Positions 26,508 through 34,589 of a stretch of DNA of 64,000 nt are shown here, piece by piece. Positions within the stretch are counted from its first letter, which is position 1; every line of letters begins with the position of its first letter. The translations under genes were made by a program, and so were the position numbers. Below the pieces are notes generated by a model. That model saw only the letters and a program-made list of their open reading frames with translations. It ran no database searches and had not been told where the DNA came from. The stretch lies in NCBI RefSeq assembly GCF_900221005.1, contig NZ_OBQI01000003.1, forward strand, positions 62,001-126,000. Reading direction: 5' to 3'. This DNA is from Blastococcus aggregatus. Its GTDB lineage: Bacteria > Actinomycetota > Actinomycetes > Mycobacteriales > Geodermatophilaceae.

Positions 26508-27647
26508 TCACAGCAGGGAGAGCTGCTCGCCGGGCTCCGCCGGCACCGCCGGCCTCGTCGCCGCTGCCCGGCGCTCCTTGGGGCGGACGCCCGGCAGGCC
26601 GCCCGTCGGCAGGCTCCCCGCGGGGAAGCCGACCTCCTCGTCGCCAGGAACCCCGGTGGCGATCGCGTCGTCCGCGCCCCGCGCCGCTCCGCCGGACTGC
26701 CGGTCCAGGCCGTGCCGGGCCAGCAGCGGCGCGACCCGCCGCGCCAGCCAGGTGCGGTACTCGGCCGGAACGTAGGCACGGCGGGCGTACAGCCGCTCGT
26801 ACCGCGGCACCAGTTCCGGGTGGGCACTGCGCAGCCAGGTCATGAACCATTCCCGGGCACCGGGCCGCAGGTGCAGCGGGATGACGGTCACCCCGGTCGC
26901 CCCCGCCGCGGCGATCGCGCCCAGGGCCGCGTCCAGGGACGCCTCGTCGTCGGTGAGGCCGGGCAGCACCGGCGCGAGGAAGACCCCGCACGGCAGGCCG
27001 GCCTCGGCCAGCGCCCGGACCAGGTCCAGCCGCGCCCGCGGTGTGGGCACGCCCGGTTCGAGGGCGGCGTGCAGGGCGTCGTCCCAGATCGCCATGGAGA
27101 CGCCGAGCCCGAGCGGCACCTGCTGGGCAGCCTCGACGAGCGCCGGGATGTCCCGGCGCAACAGGGTGCCCTTGGTGAGGATGGAGAACGGCGTGCCCGA
27201 CTCGGCGAGCGCGCCGATCACGCCCGGCATGAGCCGGTAGCGCCCCTCGGCGCGCTGGTAGGGGTCGGTGTTGGTGCCGAGCGCGACGTGCTCGCGCCCC
27301 CACGACGGCCGGGCCAGCTCCCGGCGGAGCACCTCGACCACGTTCGTCTTGACCACGATCTGTGAGTCGAAGTCCTTGCCGGAATCGAACTCGAGCCATT
27401 CATGTGTCTTCCGAGAAAAGCAGTATACGCACGAATGGCTGCATCCCCTAAACGTGTTGATGGTGAAGGGGAATGGCATCGCGGAATCGTCCGGGACGCG
27501 GTTGAGCGCGGACCGCGACCGCACCTCGTGGAAAGTCAGCCCCGGGAACTCGGGCACCTGCACGCTGCGCAGCAGGCCGCGGATGCTCGGCATGCCAGGC
27601 AGGGTCGAGGACTCCTCGAGGTCCAACCGCTGCGCTTCCCATCGCAT
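26508..27647 (-). CDS. Rv2578c-family radical SAM protein
   Basis: 379 residues. The [4Fe-4S] motif C-x3-C-x2-C is CSHSCVYC (C69, C73, C76). Further family blocks are VALGTNTDPYQRAEGRYRLM, FSILTKGTLLRRDIPALVEA and VTVIPLHLRPGAREWFMTWL. It resembles spore photoproduct lyase-like enzymes, but the reaction is unknown; M. tuberculosis Rv2578c is reported in the LexA (SOS) regulon. I chose ATG 27647 (MRWEAQ, as in homologues) with GGATGGG 4 nt upstream, rather than ATG 27656. A LexA-like box at 27657-27672 lies just upstream. The segment coding the cluster motif (27396-27452) has strikingly atypical codons. Confidence 0.85.
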   Translation of the reverse strand: MRWEAQRLDLEESSTLPGMPSIRGLLRSVQVPEFPGLTFHEVRSRSALNRVPDDSAMPFPFTINTFRGCSHSCVYCFSRKTHEWLEFDSGKDFDSQIVVKTNVVEVLRRELARPSWGREHVALGTNTDPYQRAEGRYRLMPGVIGALAESGTPFSILTKGTLLRRDIPALVEAAQQVPLGLGVSMAIWDDALHAALEPGVPTPRARLDLVRALAEAGLPCGVFLAPVLPGLTDDEASLDAALGAIAAAGATGVTVIPLHLRPGAREWFMTWLRSAHPELVPRYERLYARRAYVPAEYRTWLARRVAPLLARHGLDRQSGGAARGADDAIATGVPGDEEVGFPAGSLPTGGLPGVRPKERRAAATRPAVPAEPGEQLSLL

Positions 27648-27656
27648 GACACCCAT

Positions 27657-27672
27657 CCGAACACGTGTTCGA
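27657..27672. promoter_or_regulatory. LexA/SOS box upstream of the radical SAM gene
   Basis: CCGAACACGTGTTCGA on the plus strand (TCGAAC-ACGT-GTTCGG read toward the gene). It matches the mycobacterial SOS consensus TCGAAC-N4-GTTCGA at 11 of 12 defined positions, and the inner 14 nt are a perfect palindrome. It ends 10 nt before the ATG at 27647. Confidence 0.7.
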
Positions 27673-27690
27673 ACGCTTGTCCAGTGCGGA

Positions 27691-28716
27691 TCAGGGGCGG
27701 TGCTCGAGGCCCATCGCCGCTCTCAGCCGGGTCGCCGCCGGGTGCCGGCCGTGGGCGAGGACACCGATCGCCCGCGAGGCGAGCTGCACGGCCCGCACCC
27801 GGACCGCGCGGGCGCGCCGGTAGCGGCCGACGGCTCCGGGGAGCCCCTGGCGCAGCGCGGAGGTCAGGACGGCGGCGTCCTCGATGGCCAGGGCGGCGCC
27901 CAGCCCCATGTTGGGGGTCATCGCGTGCGCGGCGTCCCCGAGCAGCGCCACTCCCGACGTGCCCCACACCGGGCGGTCCACCTCCTCCAGCTCGTGCCGC
28001 AGCAGCTCGTCCACCGGGAGTGCGCGCAACGCCTCCACCGCCGCGGCCTCCCTGCCCGGGACGCCGTCCGCGGGGGTGAGGACGTTCCCGGTCGTCCCGG
28101 CGCCGCGCACGACGTAGACGTAGCTGCGTTCGCCGCTCAGCGGGACGACGCCGATCCGTTCCCGGCCGGTCCAGAGCTCGGTGGCGGCGTCCCCGAAGCG
28201 CTCCTCGACGATCCCCCGCCAGCACACCTGGGCGGCGGAGCGCAGCGCCACGTGCGGGGCCAGCGCCCGGCGCACCGTCGACCGGATGCCGTCGGCGGCG
28301 ACGACGAAGTCGAACGGCTGCTCCTGGGTGCCGATCCGGCAGTGGACGCGCCCGGCATCCGGCCGGACCTCGTGCAGCACGGTGTCGAAGCGGACGTCGA
28401 CCAGCCGGTGCAGCCCCTCGCCGAGCGCGGCGACGAGCTCCGGTCGCGCCAGCGCGAACCGGTTCCCTGCACCGCCACGAGGCCGTCCGTCGGGCCCGGT
28501 GACGTGGAGCTTCCTCAGCCGGTGCGCGATCGGGTCGACGTCCACGCCACCCGCGGCGAGGGTCCGCACGGCGCTGTTCGACAGGACCAGGCCGGCGCCC
28601 GGTCGCGGAGCCCGCGGACTCCGCTCGACCAGGGTCACGGCGTGCCCCGCCCCTGCCAGCAGGCGGGCGGAGAACGACCCGCCGATCCCGGCACCCACGA
28701 CGAGGATCTCGGCCAC
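27691..28716 (-). CDS. FAD-dependent monooxygenase
   Basis: 341 residues, class A flavoprotein hydroxylase type. Dinucleotide-binding GAGIGGSFSARLL with the acidic LVERSPRAPRPGAGL at the N-terminus, the central FDFVVAADGIRSTVRRAL (DG motif), and GVALLGDAAHAMTPNMGLGA (GD motif) near residue 265. Such enzymes use NAD(P)H and O2 to hydroxylate aromatic or polyketide-like substrates. Substrate unknown. Start GTG 28716 with a leaderless -10 box 6 nt upstream. Confidence 0.88.
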   Translation of the reverse strand: MAEILVVGAGIGGSFSARLLAGAGHAVTLVERSPRAPRPGAGLVLSNSAVRTLAAGGVDVDPIAHRLRKLHVTGPDGRPRGGAGNRFALARPELVAALGEGLHRLVDVRFDTVLHEVRPDAGRVHCRIGTQEQPFDFVVAADGIRSTVRRALAPHVALRSAAQVCWRGIVEERFGDAATELWTGRERIGVVPLSGERSYVYVVRGAGTTGNVLTPADGVPGREAAAVEALRALPVDELLRHELEEVDRPVWGTSGVALLGDAAHAMTPNMGLGAALAIEDAAVLTSALRQGLPGAVGRYRRARAVRVRAVQLASRAIGVLAHGRHPAATRLRAAMGLEHRP

Positions 28717-28722
28717 GCGGGC

Positions 28723-28728
28723 ACGCTA
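28723..28728 (-). promoter_or_regulatory. -10 box TAGCGT of the monooxygenase gene
   Basis: On the minus strand TAGCGT (28728 to 28723) ends 6 nt before GTG 28716. Confidence 0.55.
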
Positions 28729-28766
28729 TCCGCCCGCGCACGCACCTCCCGACCGGGGCGGGCGGG

Positions 28767-29252
28767 TCAGAGCGGAGGGCGGTCCTCGTAGAGCGTGGAG
28801 AGCACGACCGTCGTCCTGGTCGAGACGCTGGCCGCCGCCCGGATCTCGCGCAGCAGCAGCTCGAGGGCGTCGGGCGAGGCGACCCGCACCTTGAGGATGT
28901 AGCTCTCCTGGCCGGCCACCGCGTGGCACTCCTCGATCGCCCGCAGGTGCGCCAGCAGCGCCGGAGCGTCCTCGTTCTGCGCGCCGATCGGCGTGATGGA
29001 GACGAAGGCGGTCAGCGGCAGGCCGAGCAGCGTCGGGTCGAGCGTGGCCCGGTACCCGGTGATCAGCCCCCGCTGCTCCAGCCGCCGCACCCGCTGGTGC
29101 ACCGCCGACACCGACAGTCCCACCTTCTCGGCCAGCTCGGTGTAGCTCGCCCGCCCGTCCCGCGCCAGGGCCGAGAGCAGCGTCCGGTCGACGTCGACGG
29201 CGGGTGGCCCGGCGACGCCGTCGACCTCAGCCGGGGAGTTCGACGAGCTCAC
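28767..29252 (-). CDS. Lrp/AsnC family transcriptional regulator
   Basis: 161 residues. Helix-turn-helix LLSALARDGRASYTELAEKV followed by GLSVSAVHQRVRRLEQRGLI, then the RAM ligand/oligomer domain (PLTAFVSITPIG; VAGQESYILKVRVASPDALE; VSTRTTVVLSTLYE). Lrp-type regulators respond to amino acids or related ligands. The gene overlaps the 3' end of the upstream M24 peptidase gene by 26 nt on the same strand. The two are probably co-transcribed, which would fit a link between peptide breakdown and amino acid sensing (inference). Confidence 0.9.
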   Translation of the reverse strand: MSSSNSPAEVDGVAGPPAVDVDRTLLSALARDGRASYTELAEKVGLSVSAVHQRVRRLEQRGLITGYRATLDPTLLGLPLTAFVSITPIGAQNEDAPALLAHLRAIEECHAVAGQESYILKVRVASPDALELLLREIRAAASVSTRTTVVLSTLYEDRPPL

Positions 29253-30381
29253 GCGGACCCACGTTCAGGGAGCGGACACCGTCGTCGGTGCACACCACGA
29301 TGTCCTCGATGCGGGCACCGCAGCGCCCGGCGAGGTAGATGCCCGGTTCGATCGAGAACGCCATGCCGGGCTCGAGCGGCAGGTCGTTGCCCTCGACGAG
29401 GTAGGGCGCCTCGTGGGAGTCCAGCCCGATGCCGTGCCCGGTCCGGTGGATGAAGTGCTCGCCCCAGCCGGCGCCGGCGATCACCTGTCGCGCGGCGGCG
29501 TCCACCTGCTCGGCGGTCACCCCGGGGCGGACCACGGCGACGGCGGCCTGCTGGGCGGCCTGCAGCACGCCGTACCACTCGGCGACGTCGGGGGCGGCGC
29601 TGCCGCCGACGACGTACGTGCGGGTGCAGTCCGACCGGTAGCCGGTCGCCGTCTTCCCGCCGATGTCGATGACGACGACGTCGCCGGCGACGATCGTCCG
29701 GTCCGACAGCTCGTGGTGCGGGCTGGCGCCGTTGGGGCCCGAACCGACGATCGTGAAGTCGACGCCGACGTGCCCCTCCTCGAGGATCGCCGCGGCGATG
29801 TCCGCGCCCACGGCTGCCTCGGTCCGGCCGACCCTCAGGAGCTCGGCCATCCGGGCGTGCACGCGGTCGATGGCGGCCCCGGCCAGGGCCAGCTCCTCGA
29901 CCTCGGCCGGCGACTTCACCATCCGCAGCCGGTCCAGCACCGGACCGGCCAGCTCCAGGGCCGAGCCGGGCAGTGCGCGCTGCACCCCGAGGGCGTGCTC
30001 GGCCCAGGTGCGGGCGCCGACGGCGACGCGGGCCGGCGCGGAGCCCAGCCGGGCCGCGGCAGCGCCGGCCAGGAGGGCGAAGGGGTCGTCGGTCTCGTCC
30101 CAGGCGAGGACGTCGAGGCCGAGCGCGCCCGCCGGGCTCACCTCGACCATCGGTGCCTCCAGCCGCGGGACGACGAGGAAGGGCTCTCCCTGCCGCGGAA
30201 CGGCCAGGGCGGTCAACCGTTCCATGGCGTGCGCGTCGTACCCGGTGAGGTAGCGCAGGTCCGAGCCCGGCGTGAGGACGAGCAGGTCGGTGCCGGACTC
30301 GGCGGCCAGGGCGCGGGCGGCGTGCACCCGGTCCACGGTCACGAGCGGCCCGGTAGGCCGCGGAACGGAAGCGGATGCCAC
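29227..30381 (-). CDS. M24 family Xaa-Pro aminopeptidase/dipeptidase
   Basis: 384 residues. The N-terminal creatinase-like domain (LLVLTPGSDLRYLTGYDAHA) precedes the pita-bread catalytic domain. The five metal ligands are visible: D in VVIDIGGKT, D in RSDCTRTYV, H in GHGIGLDSHE, E in SIEPGIYL and E in RIEDIVV. It cleaves N-terminal residues before proline or dipeptides with proline in the cytoplasm. Position next to the 5'-3' exonuclease gene and HelY matches Rv2089c. GTG 30381 lies 6 nt after the -10 box TAGTCT. Confidence 0.92.
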   Translation of the reverse strand: MASASVPRPTGPLVTVDRVHAARALAAESGTDLLVLTPGSDLRYLTGYDAHAMERLTALAVPRQGEPFLVVPRLEAPMVEVSPAGALGLDVLAWDETDDPFALLAGAAAARLGSAPARVAVGARTWAEHALGVQRALPGSALELAGPVLDRLRMVKSPAEVEELALAGAAIDRVHARMAELLRVGRTEAAVGADIAAAILEEGHVGVDFTIVGSGPNGASPHHELSDRTIVAGDVVVIDIGGKTATGYRSDCTRTYVVGGSAAPDVAEWYGVLQAAQQAAVAVVRPGVTAEQVDAAARQVIAGAGWGEHFIHRTGHGIGLDSHEAPYLVEGNDLPLEPGMAFSIEPGIYLAGRCGARIEDIVVCTDDGVRSLNVGPRELVELPG

Positions 30382-30387
30382 GCGCGC

Positions 30388-30393
30388 AGACTA
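30388..30393 (-). promoter_or_regulatory. -10 box TAGTCT of the M24 peptidase gene
   Basis: On the minus strand TAGTCT (30393 to 30388) ends 6 nt before GTG 30381. The divergent exonuclease promoter starts 42 nt away. Confidence 0.55.
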
Positions 30394-30434
30394 ACCACGG
30401 CCCCGGGCGCGCTCCGCACGTCCCGCCCGACGGC

Positions 30435-30440
30435 TAGCGT
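30435..30440 (+). promoter_or_regulatory. -10 box TAGCGT of the 5'-3' exonuclease gene
   Basis: TAGCGT ends 8 nt (GCGCGGCT) before GTG 30449. Confidence 0.5.
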
Positions 30441-30448
30441 GCGCGGCT

Positions 30449-31375
30449 GTGACGACGATGCTGCTGGACGCCGCCTCGCTCTACTTCCGCGCCTTCTACG
30501 GCGTGCCCACCAGCGTGACCACGCCGGACGGCCGCCCGATCAACGCGGTGCGCGGCTTCCTCGACATGACCGCGCGGCTGCTCACCGCGCACGGTCCCGA
30601 CCGGTGGGTGGCCTGCTGGGACGACGACTGGCGGCCGGCGTTCCGGGTGGAGGCGCTGCCCTCCTACAAGGCGCACCGGTTGTCCCCCGAGGGCGGCGAG
30701 GAGACCCCCGACGAGCTGGGCCCGCAGGTGCCGATCCTGGCGGACGTGCTGGCCGCGGCCGGCCTGGTCCGCGTGGGCGCTCCCGGCTACGAGGCCGACG
30801 ACGTCATCGGGACGCTCGCCACCCGCGCCCGCGGCCCGGTCGACATCGTCACCGGCGACCGCGACCTGTTCCAGCTGGTGGACGACGGACGCCAGGTCCG
30901 GGTGCTGTACACCAACCGCGGCATCGCCGACATCGAGAGCGTCGACGAGGCCGCCGTCGCCGCGAAGTACGGCATCCCGGGCCGCGCCTACGCCGACTTC
31001 GCGGTCCTCCGTGGCGACCCCAGCGACGGGCTCCCGGGCGTGGCCGGCGTCGGTGCCAAGACCGCGGCCGCCCTGATCAACGAGTTCGGCGACCTGGCCG
31101 GCATCCGGGCCGCGGCCGCGCGCACCGTCGTCCCGAAGGCGCCGCTGACCGCGGCGGTGCTGAAGAAGCTGCACGCGGCCACCGACTACCTCGACCGCGC
31201 GCCGGTGGTCGTCGCCGTCGCGAAGGACATCGACCTGCCCGCGGTCCACGGCGACCTGCCGCGGGGGCCGGCGGACGCGTCGGCCCTGGCCGAGCTCGCC
31301 GCCGCACACGGGCTGGACTCGTCGCTGCGGCGGCTGGGCGCGGCGCTGGGCTGGCCGGCCGACGCCCTGGGCTGA
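30449..31375 (+). CDS. 5'-3' exonuclease (FEN/Pol I N-domain-like)
   Basis: 308 residues, a stand-alone relative of the 5' nuclease domain of DNA polymerase I. N-terminal LLDAASLYFRAFYGVP with the first metal Asp, VACWDDDWRPAFRVEALPSY, YEADDVIGTLA, VDIVTGDRDLFQLVDD with further metal Asp residues, and the helix-hairpin-helix DGLPGVAGVGAKTAAALINE. It removes 5' flaps or RNA primers. It corresponds to Rv2090. Convergent with the DUF4333 gene with a 5-nt gap and no terminator. Confidence 0.92.
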   Translation: MTTMLLDAASLYFRAFYGVPTSVTTPDGRPINAVRGFLDMTARLLTAHGPDRWVACWDDDWRPAFRVEALPSYKAHRLSPEGGEETPDELGPQVPILADVLAAAGLVRVGAPGYEADDVIGTLATRARGPVDIVTGDRDLFQLVDDGRQVRVLYTNRGIADIESVDEAAVAAKYGIPGRAYADFAVLRGDPSDGLPGVAGVGAKTAAALINEFGDLAGIRAAAARTVVPKAPLTAAVLKKLHAATDYLDRAPVVVAVAKDIDLPAVHGDLPRGPADASALAELAAAHGLDSSLRRLGAALGWPADALG

Positions 31376-31380
31376 GCGGC

Positions 31381-31737
31381 CTAGTCGACGGCCCAGGTGT
31401 AGGCGGCGTCGTCCTCGTCGGTGATCGTGATGACGATCTCGACGTCCTCGCGGTCGTCGGTCTCGGCGTCGCACTCGTAGCTCTCGCCCTCGACGACCTC
31501 CAGGCCGTACGGGCAGTCGATGTCGATCCCGACGCCGTAGCGCTCCTCGAACTGCTCCGCGACGTCCCGCTCCACCCGGCCGGGATCGAGCAGGGTCGGG
31601 CCCAGGCCGAGCCAGCGGCTGAGCGCGAGCGCGACCAGGACGAGCAGCCCGATGAGCAGCACCCCGCCGTAGAACGGCGCCCGGGACCGCCGCTTCGGCG
31701 CGGACGCGTCCTCGTGGGCCAGGTCCGGATCGGTCAC
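31381..31737 (-). CDS. DUF4333 membrane-anchored protein
   Basis: 118 residues. A cytoplasmic Lys/Arg-containing N-terminus (PKRRSRAPFY) is followed by one membrane helix (GGVLLIGLLVLVALALSRWL, residues 24-43), then an extracytoplasmic domain with VERDVAEQFEERYGVGIDID, two cysteines (DCPYGLEV; SYECDAETDD) that may form a disulfide, and acidic strands. This is the DUF4333 pattern and matches Rv2091c. Function unknown. The GTG start lies 2 nt after the helY stop, so it is co-transcribed with the helicase. Confidence 0.8.
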   Translation of the reverse strand: MTDPDLAHEDASAPKRRSRAPFYGGVLLIGLLVLVALALSRWLGLGPTLLDPGRVERDVAEQFEERYGVGIDIDCPYGLEVVEGESYECDAETDDREDVEIVITITDEDDAAYTWAVD

Positions 31738-31739
31738 CG

Positions 31740-34577
31740 TCAGCCCCCCACCGCGACGGCGACGACGCCCCGCCGGACCTTGCCGACCGCGGCGCGCGCC
31801 ACCGACGCCACCGGACCGTCGGCCACCTTGGCCACCTGGTCCAGCAGATCGATCAGCTGGCGCATCCAGCGGACGAAGTCACCCCCGGACAGCTCGGTGC
31901 CGGCCTGCTCCGCGCCGGCGAGGACGCGGTCGAGGCTCTGCCCGTCGGCCCACCGGTAGGCCGCCCACGCGAACCCGAGGTCCAGGTCCCGCGTGACCCG
32001 CACGCCGTGCGCCGCCTCGACGTCGGAGAGCCGGGCCTTGACCTGCCGCATCCCGGCCACCGCGGCGGTCACCTTCCCGGAGGGGATCGCGGGCAGCGAG
32101 ACGAGGTCGCGCCGCGCCTCGAAGACCAGCGTCGAGACGGCCGCAGCGAGCTCGGTGGCGTTCAGCCCGCGCCACGCACCCGCGCGCAGGCACTCGGCCA
32201 CCAGCAGGTCGGCCTCGGACCAGATGCGCGCCAGCCGCCGCCCGTCGTCGGTGACCAGCGGGACGTCATCGACCGCGCCGATCACCGCGGTCTCGGCGGG
32301 GACCAGCGGCGCCGGCTCGGGCACCAGGTAGCCCAGCTCCTCCAGGACGTCGCAGATGGCGTCGAACTGGCGGGTCAGGGAGCCGGTGCGCTCGGCCATC
32401 GTGCGGTGCAGCGCCTCGGCCTCCCGGACCGAGCGCAGCCACCGCTCGGCGACCCGCACCCGCTCCTCGCGGTCGGGCAGCGCGTGCACGGGATGGCGGC
32501 GCACCGCGGCGCGCAGGTCGGCGAGCACCGGGTCGTCGGCGGCGGCCGAACGCCCCTTGCGCACCATCCGGGCGCCGAGGTCGTGCTCGACGCGGGCGTT
32601 GCGGAGCGTCGAGGCGAGGTCGCGGCGGGCGTGCGGGCTGCGATGGTTGAAGTTCTTGGGCACCCGCACGCGGGCCAGCGCCGTCACCGGCGTCGGGAAG
32701 TCGATGGAGGCCAGCCGGCCGGCCCACTTGTCCTCCGTGAGAACCAGTGGCCGCGGGTCGGCGAGGTCGGAGACGCCGGGGTCGAGGACGACGGCCAGCC
32801 CCTGGCGGCGGCCCGAGGGCACTCGGATGACGTCCCCGGGGCGCAGCGCGGCGAGCGCGTCGGCGGACTCGAGGCGGCGCTTGGCCTGCGAGTCGCGGGA
32901 GAGCTCCTTCTCGCGGTCGGAGATCTCCCGGCGCAGCCGCGCGTACTCCCCCACGTCGCCCCGGTCCGAGCGCATGTCGGCGGCGAACGTCGCGGCCTCC
33001 CGCTCGTGCCGCGCGGCGGACCGGGCCAGCCCGACGACCGAGCGGTCGGCCTGGAACTGGGCGAAGGAGGAGGCGAGCAGCTCGCGGGCCCGCGCCCGGC
33101 CGAACGAGCCGACCAGGTTGACCGCCATGTTGTAGCTCGGCCGGAAGCTGGACCGCAGCGGATAGGTGCGCGTGCTGGCCAGCCCGGCCACGACCGAGGG
33201 GTCCATGCCCGGCGCCCAGATGACGACGGCGTGGCCTTCCACGTCGATCCCCCGCCGCCCGGCCCGCCCGGTCAGCTGGGTGTACTCCCCCGCCGTCACG
33301 TCGACGTGCGCCTCGCCGTTCCACTTCACCAGCCGCTCGAGGACGACGGTGCGCGCCGGCATGTTGATGCCCAGGGCGAGGGTCTCGGTGGCGAACACCG
33401 CCTTGACCAGCCCGCGGACGAAGCACTCCTCGACGGTCTCCTTGAACGCGGGGACCAGGCCGGCGTGGTGGGCGGCGAGCCCGGCCAGCAGCCCCTCGCG
33501 CCACTCCCAGAAGCCGAGGACGTGCAGGTCCTCCTCCGGCAGCGAGCCGGTGCGCTCGTCGATGATCGCGGCGATCTCGGCCCGCTCGGCCTCGTCGGTG
33601 AGCCGCAGGCCGCTCATCAGGCACTGGTGCACGGCGGCGTCGCAGCCGTTGCGGCTGAACACGAAGGTGATCGCCGGCAGCAGGCCGGCCTTGTCCAGCC
33701 GCTCGATGACGTCGGAGCGCGCCGGCGGGCGGTACCGCGGCTTGTGCGAGGACTCCCGGCGGCTCGGCCCGCCCCACCCCTCGATCCGCCGTTCGTGCTC
33801 GCGGACGTAGCGCACCAGCTCGGGGTCGACGACCGACGCGCCGCGCTCGCGCGTGGACAGCGGGCGCGGGCTGTCCCCGTGCTCTGCGGCGTGGGCGGCC
33901 GGGCGCAGCGAGAAGAGGTCGAACACGCGGTTGCCGACGAGCATGTGCTGCCAGAGCGGGATGGGCCGGACCTCGCTGACCACCACCTCGGTGTCGCCGC
34001 GCACGGTGACCAGCCAGTCGGCGAACTCCTCGGCATTGCTGACCGTCGCCGACAGCGAGACCAGCGTGACCGACGGCGGGAGGTGGATGATCACCTCCTC
34101 CCACACCGCGCCGCGGAACCGGTCGGCGAGGTAGTGCACCTCGTCCATCACGACGTAGCCCAGGCCGAGCAGCGCCGGCGACTCGGCGTAGAGCATGTTG
34201 CGCAGCACCTCGGTGGTCATCACGACCACCGGCGCGTCGCCGTTCACGGCGTTGTCGCCGGTCAGCAAGCCGACGCGGTCGGCCCCGTAGCGCTCGACCA
34301 GGTCGTTGTACTTCTGGTTGGACAGCGCCTTGATCGGCGTCGTGTAGAACGCCTTGCGCCCCTCGGAGAGCGCCTTGTGCACCGCGAACTCGCCGACGAC
34401 GGTCTTGCCGGCCCCCGTCGGGGCGCACACGAGCACGCCCGAGCCCCGGTCCAGGGCCTCGCACGCCTCGACCTGGAACGGGTCGAGGGAGAAACCGAGT
34501 TCGGCGGTGAACTCCGCCAGCGCCGGATGGGCCGTCCGGCGCCGGGCCGCGGCGTACCGCTCAGCGGGGCTGGACAT
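31740..34577 (-). CDS. helY: DEAD/DEAH box helicase, HelY type
   Basis: 945 residues, a Ski2/Mtr4-like superfamily 2 helicase typical of actinobacteria. Motif I VCAPTGAGKTVVGEFA, motif Ia KAFYTTPIKALSNQKY, motif II VVMDEVHYLADRFRG (DEVH), motif III LVSLSATVSN, motif VI TGRAGRRGID. The C-terminal DSHCT-like helical domain starts near residue 760. It probably remodels RNA; the exact substrate is not established. ATG 34577 lies 6 nt after a -10 box that overlaps the stop codon of the upstream gene. Followed by DUF4333. Confidence 0.92.
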   Translation of the reverse strand: MSSPAERYAAARRRTAHPALAEFTAELGFSLDPFQVEACEALDRGSGVLVCAPTGAGKTVVGEFAVHKALSEGRKAFYTTPIKALSNQKYNDLVERYGADRVGLLTGDNAVNGDAPVVVMTTEVLRNMLYAESPALLGLGYVVMDEVHYLADRFRGAVWEEVIIHLPPSVTLVSLSATVSNAEEFADWLVTVRGDTEVVVSEVRPIPLWQHMLVGNRVFDLFSLRPAAHAAEHGDSPRPLSTRERGASVVDPELVRYVREHERRIEGWGGPSRRESSHKPRYRPPARSDVIERLDKAGLLPAITFVFSRNGCDAAVHQCLMSGLRLTDEAERAEIAAIIDERTGSLPEEDLHVLGFWEWREGLLAGLAAHHAGLVPAFKETVEECFVRGLVKAVFATETLALGINMPARTVVLERLVKWNGEAHVDVTAGEYTQLTGRAGRRGIDVEGHAVVIWAPGMDPSVVAGLASTRTYPLRSSFRPSYNMAVNLVGSFGRARARELLASSFAQFQADRSVVGLARSAARHEREAATFAADMRSDRGDVGEYARLRREISDREKELSRDSQAKRRLESADALAALRPGDVIRVPSGRRQGLAVVLDPGVSDLADPRPLVLTEDKWAGRLASIDFPTPVTALARVRVPKNFNHRSPHARRDLASTLRNARVEHDLGARMVRKGRSAAADDPVLADLRAAVRRHPVHALPDREERVRVAERWLRSVREAEALHRTMAERTGSLTRQFDAICDVLEELGYLVPEPAPLVPAETAVIGAVDDVPLVTDDGRRLARIWSEADLLVAECLRAGAWRGLNATELAAAVSTLVFEARRDLVSLPAIPSGKVTAAVAGMRQVKARLSDVEAAHGVRVTRDLDLGFAWAAYRWADGQSLDRVLAGAEQAGTELSGGDFVRWMRQLIDLLDQVAKVADGPVASVARAAVGKVRRGVVAVAVGG

Positions 34578-34583
34578 GCCCCC

Positions 34584-34589
34584 ACGTTA
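34584..34589 (-). promoter_or_regulatory. -10 box TAACGT of helY, overlapping the upstream stop codon
   Basis: On the minus strand TAACGT (34589 to 34584) ends 6 nt before ATG 34577. Its first three bases are the TAA stop of the diacylglycerol kinase gene. Confidence 0.5.
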
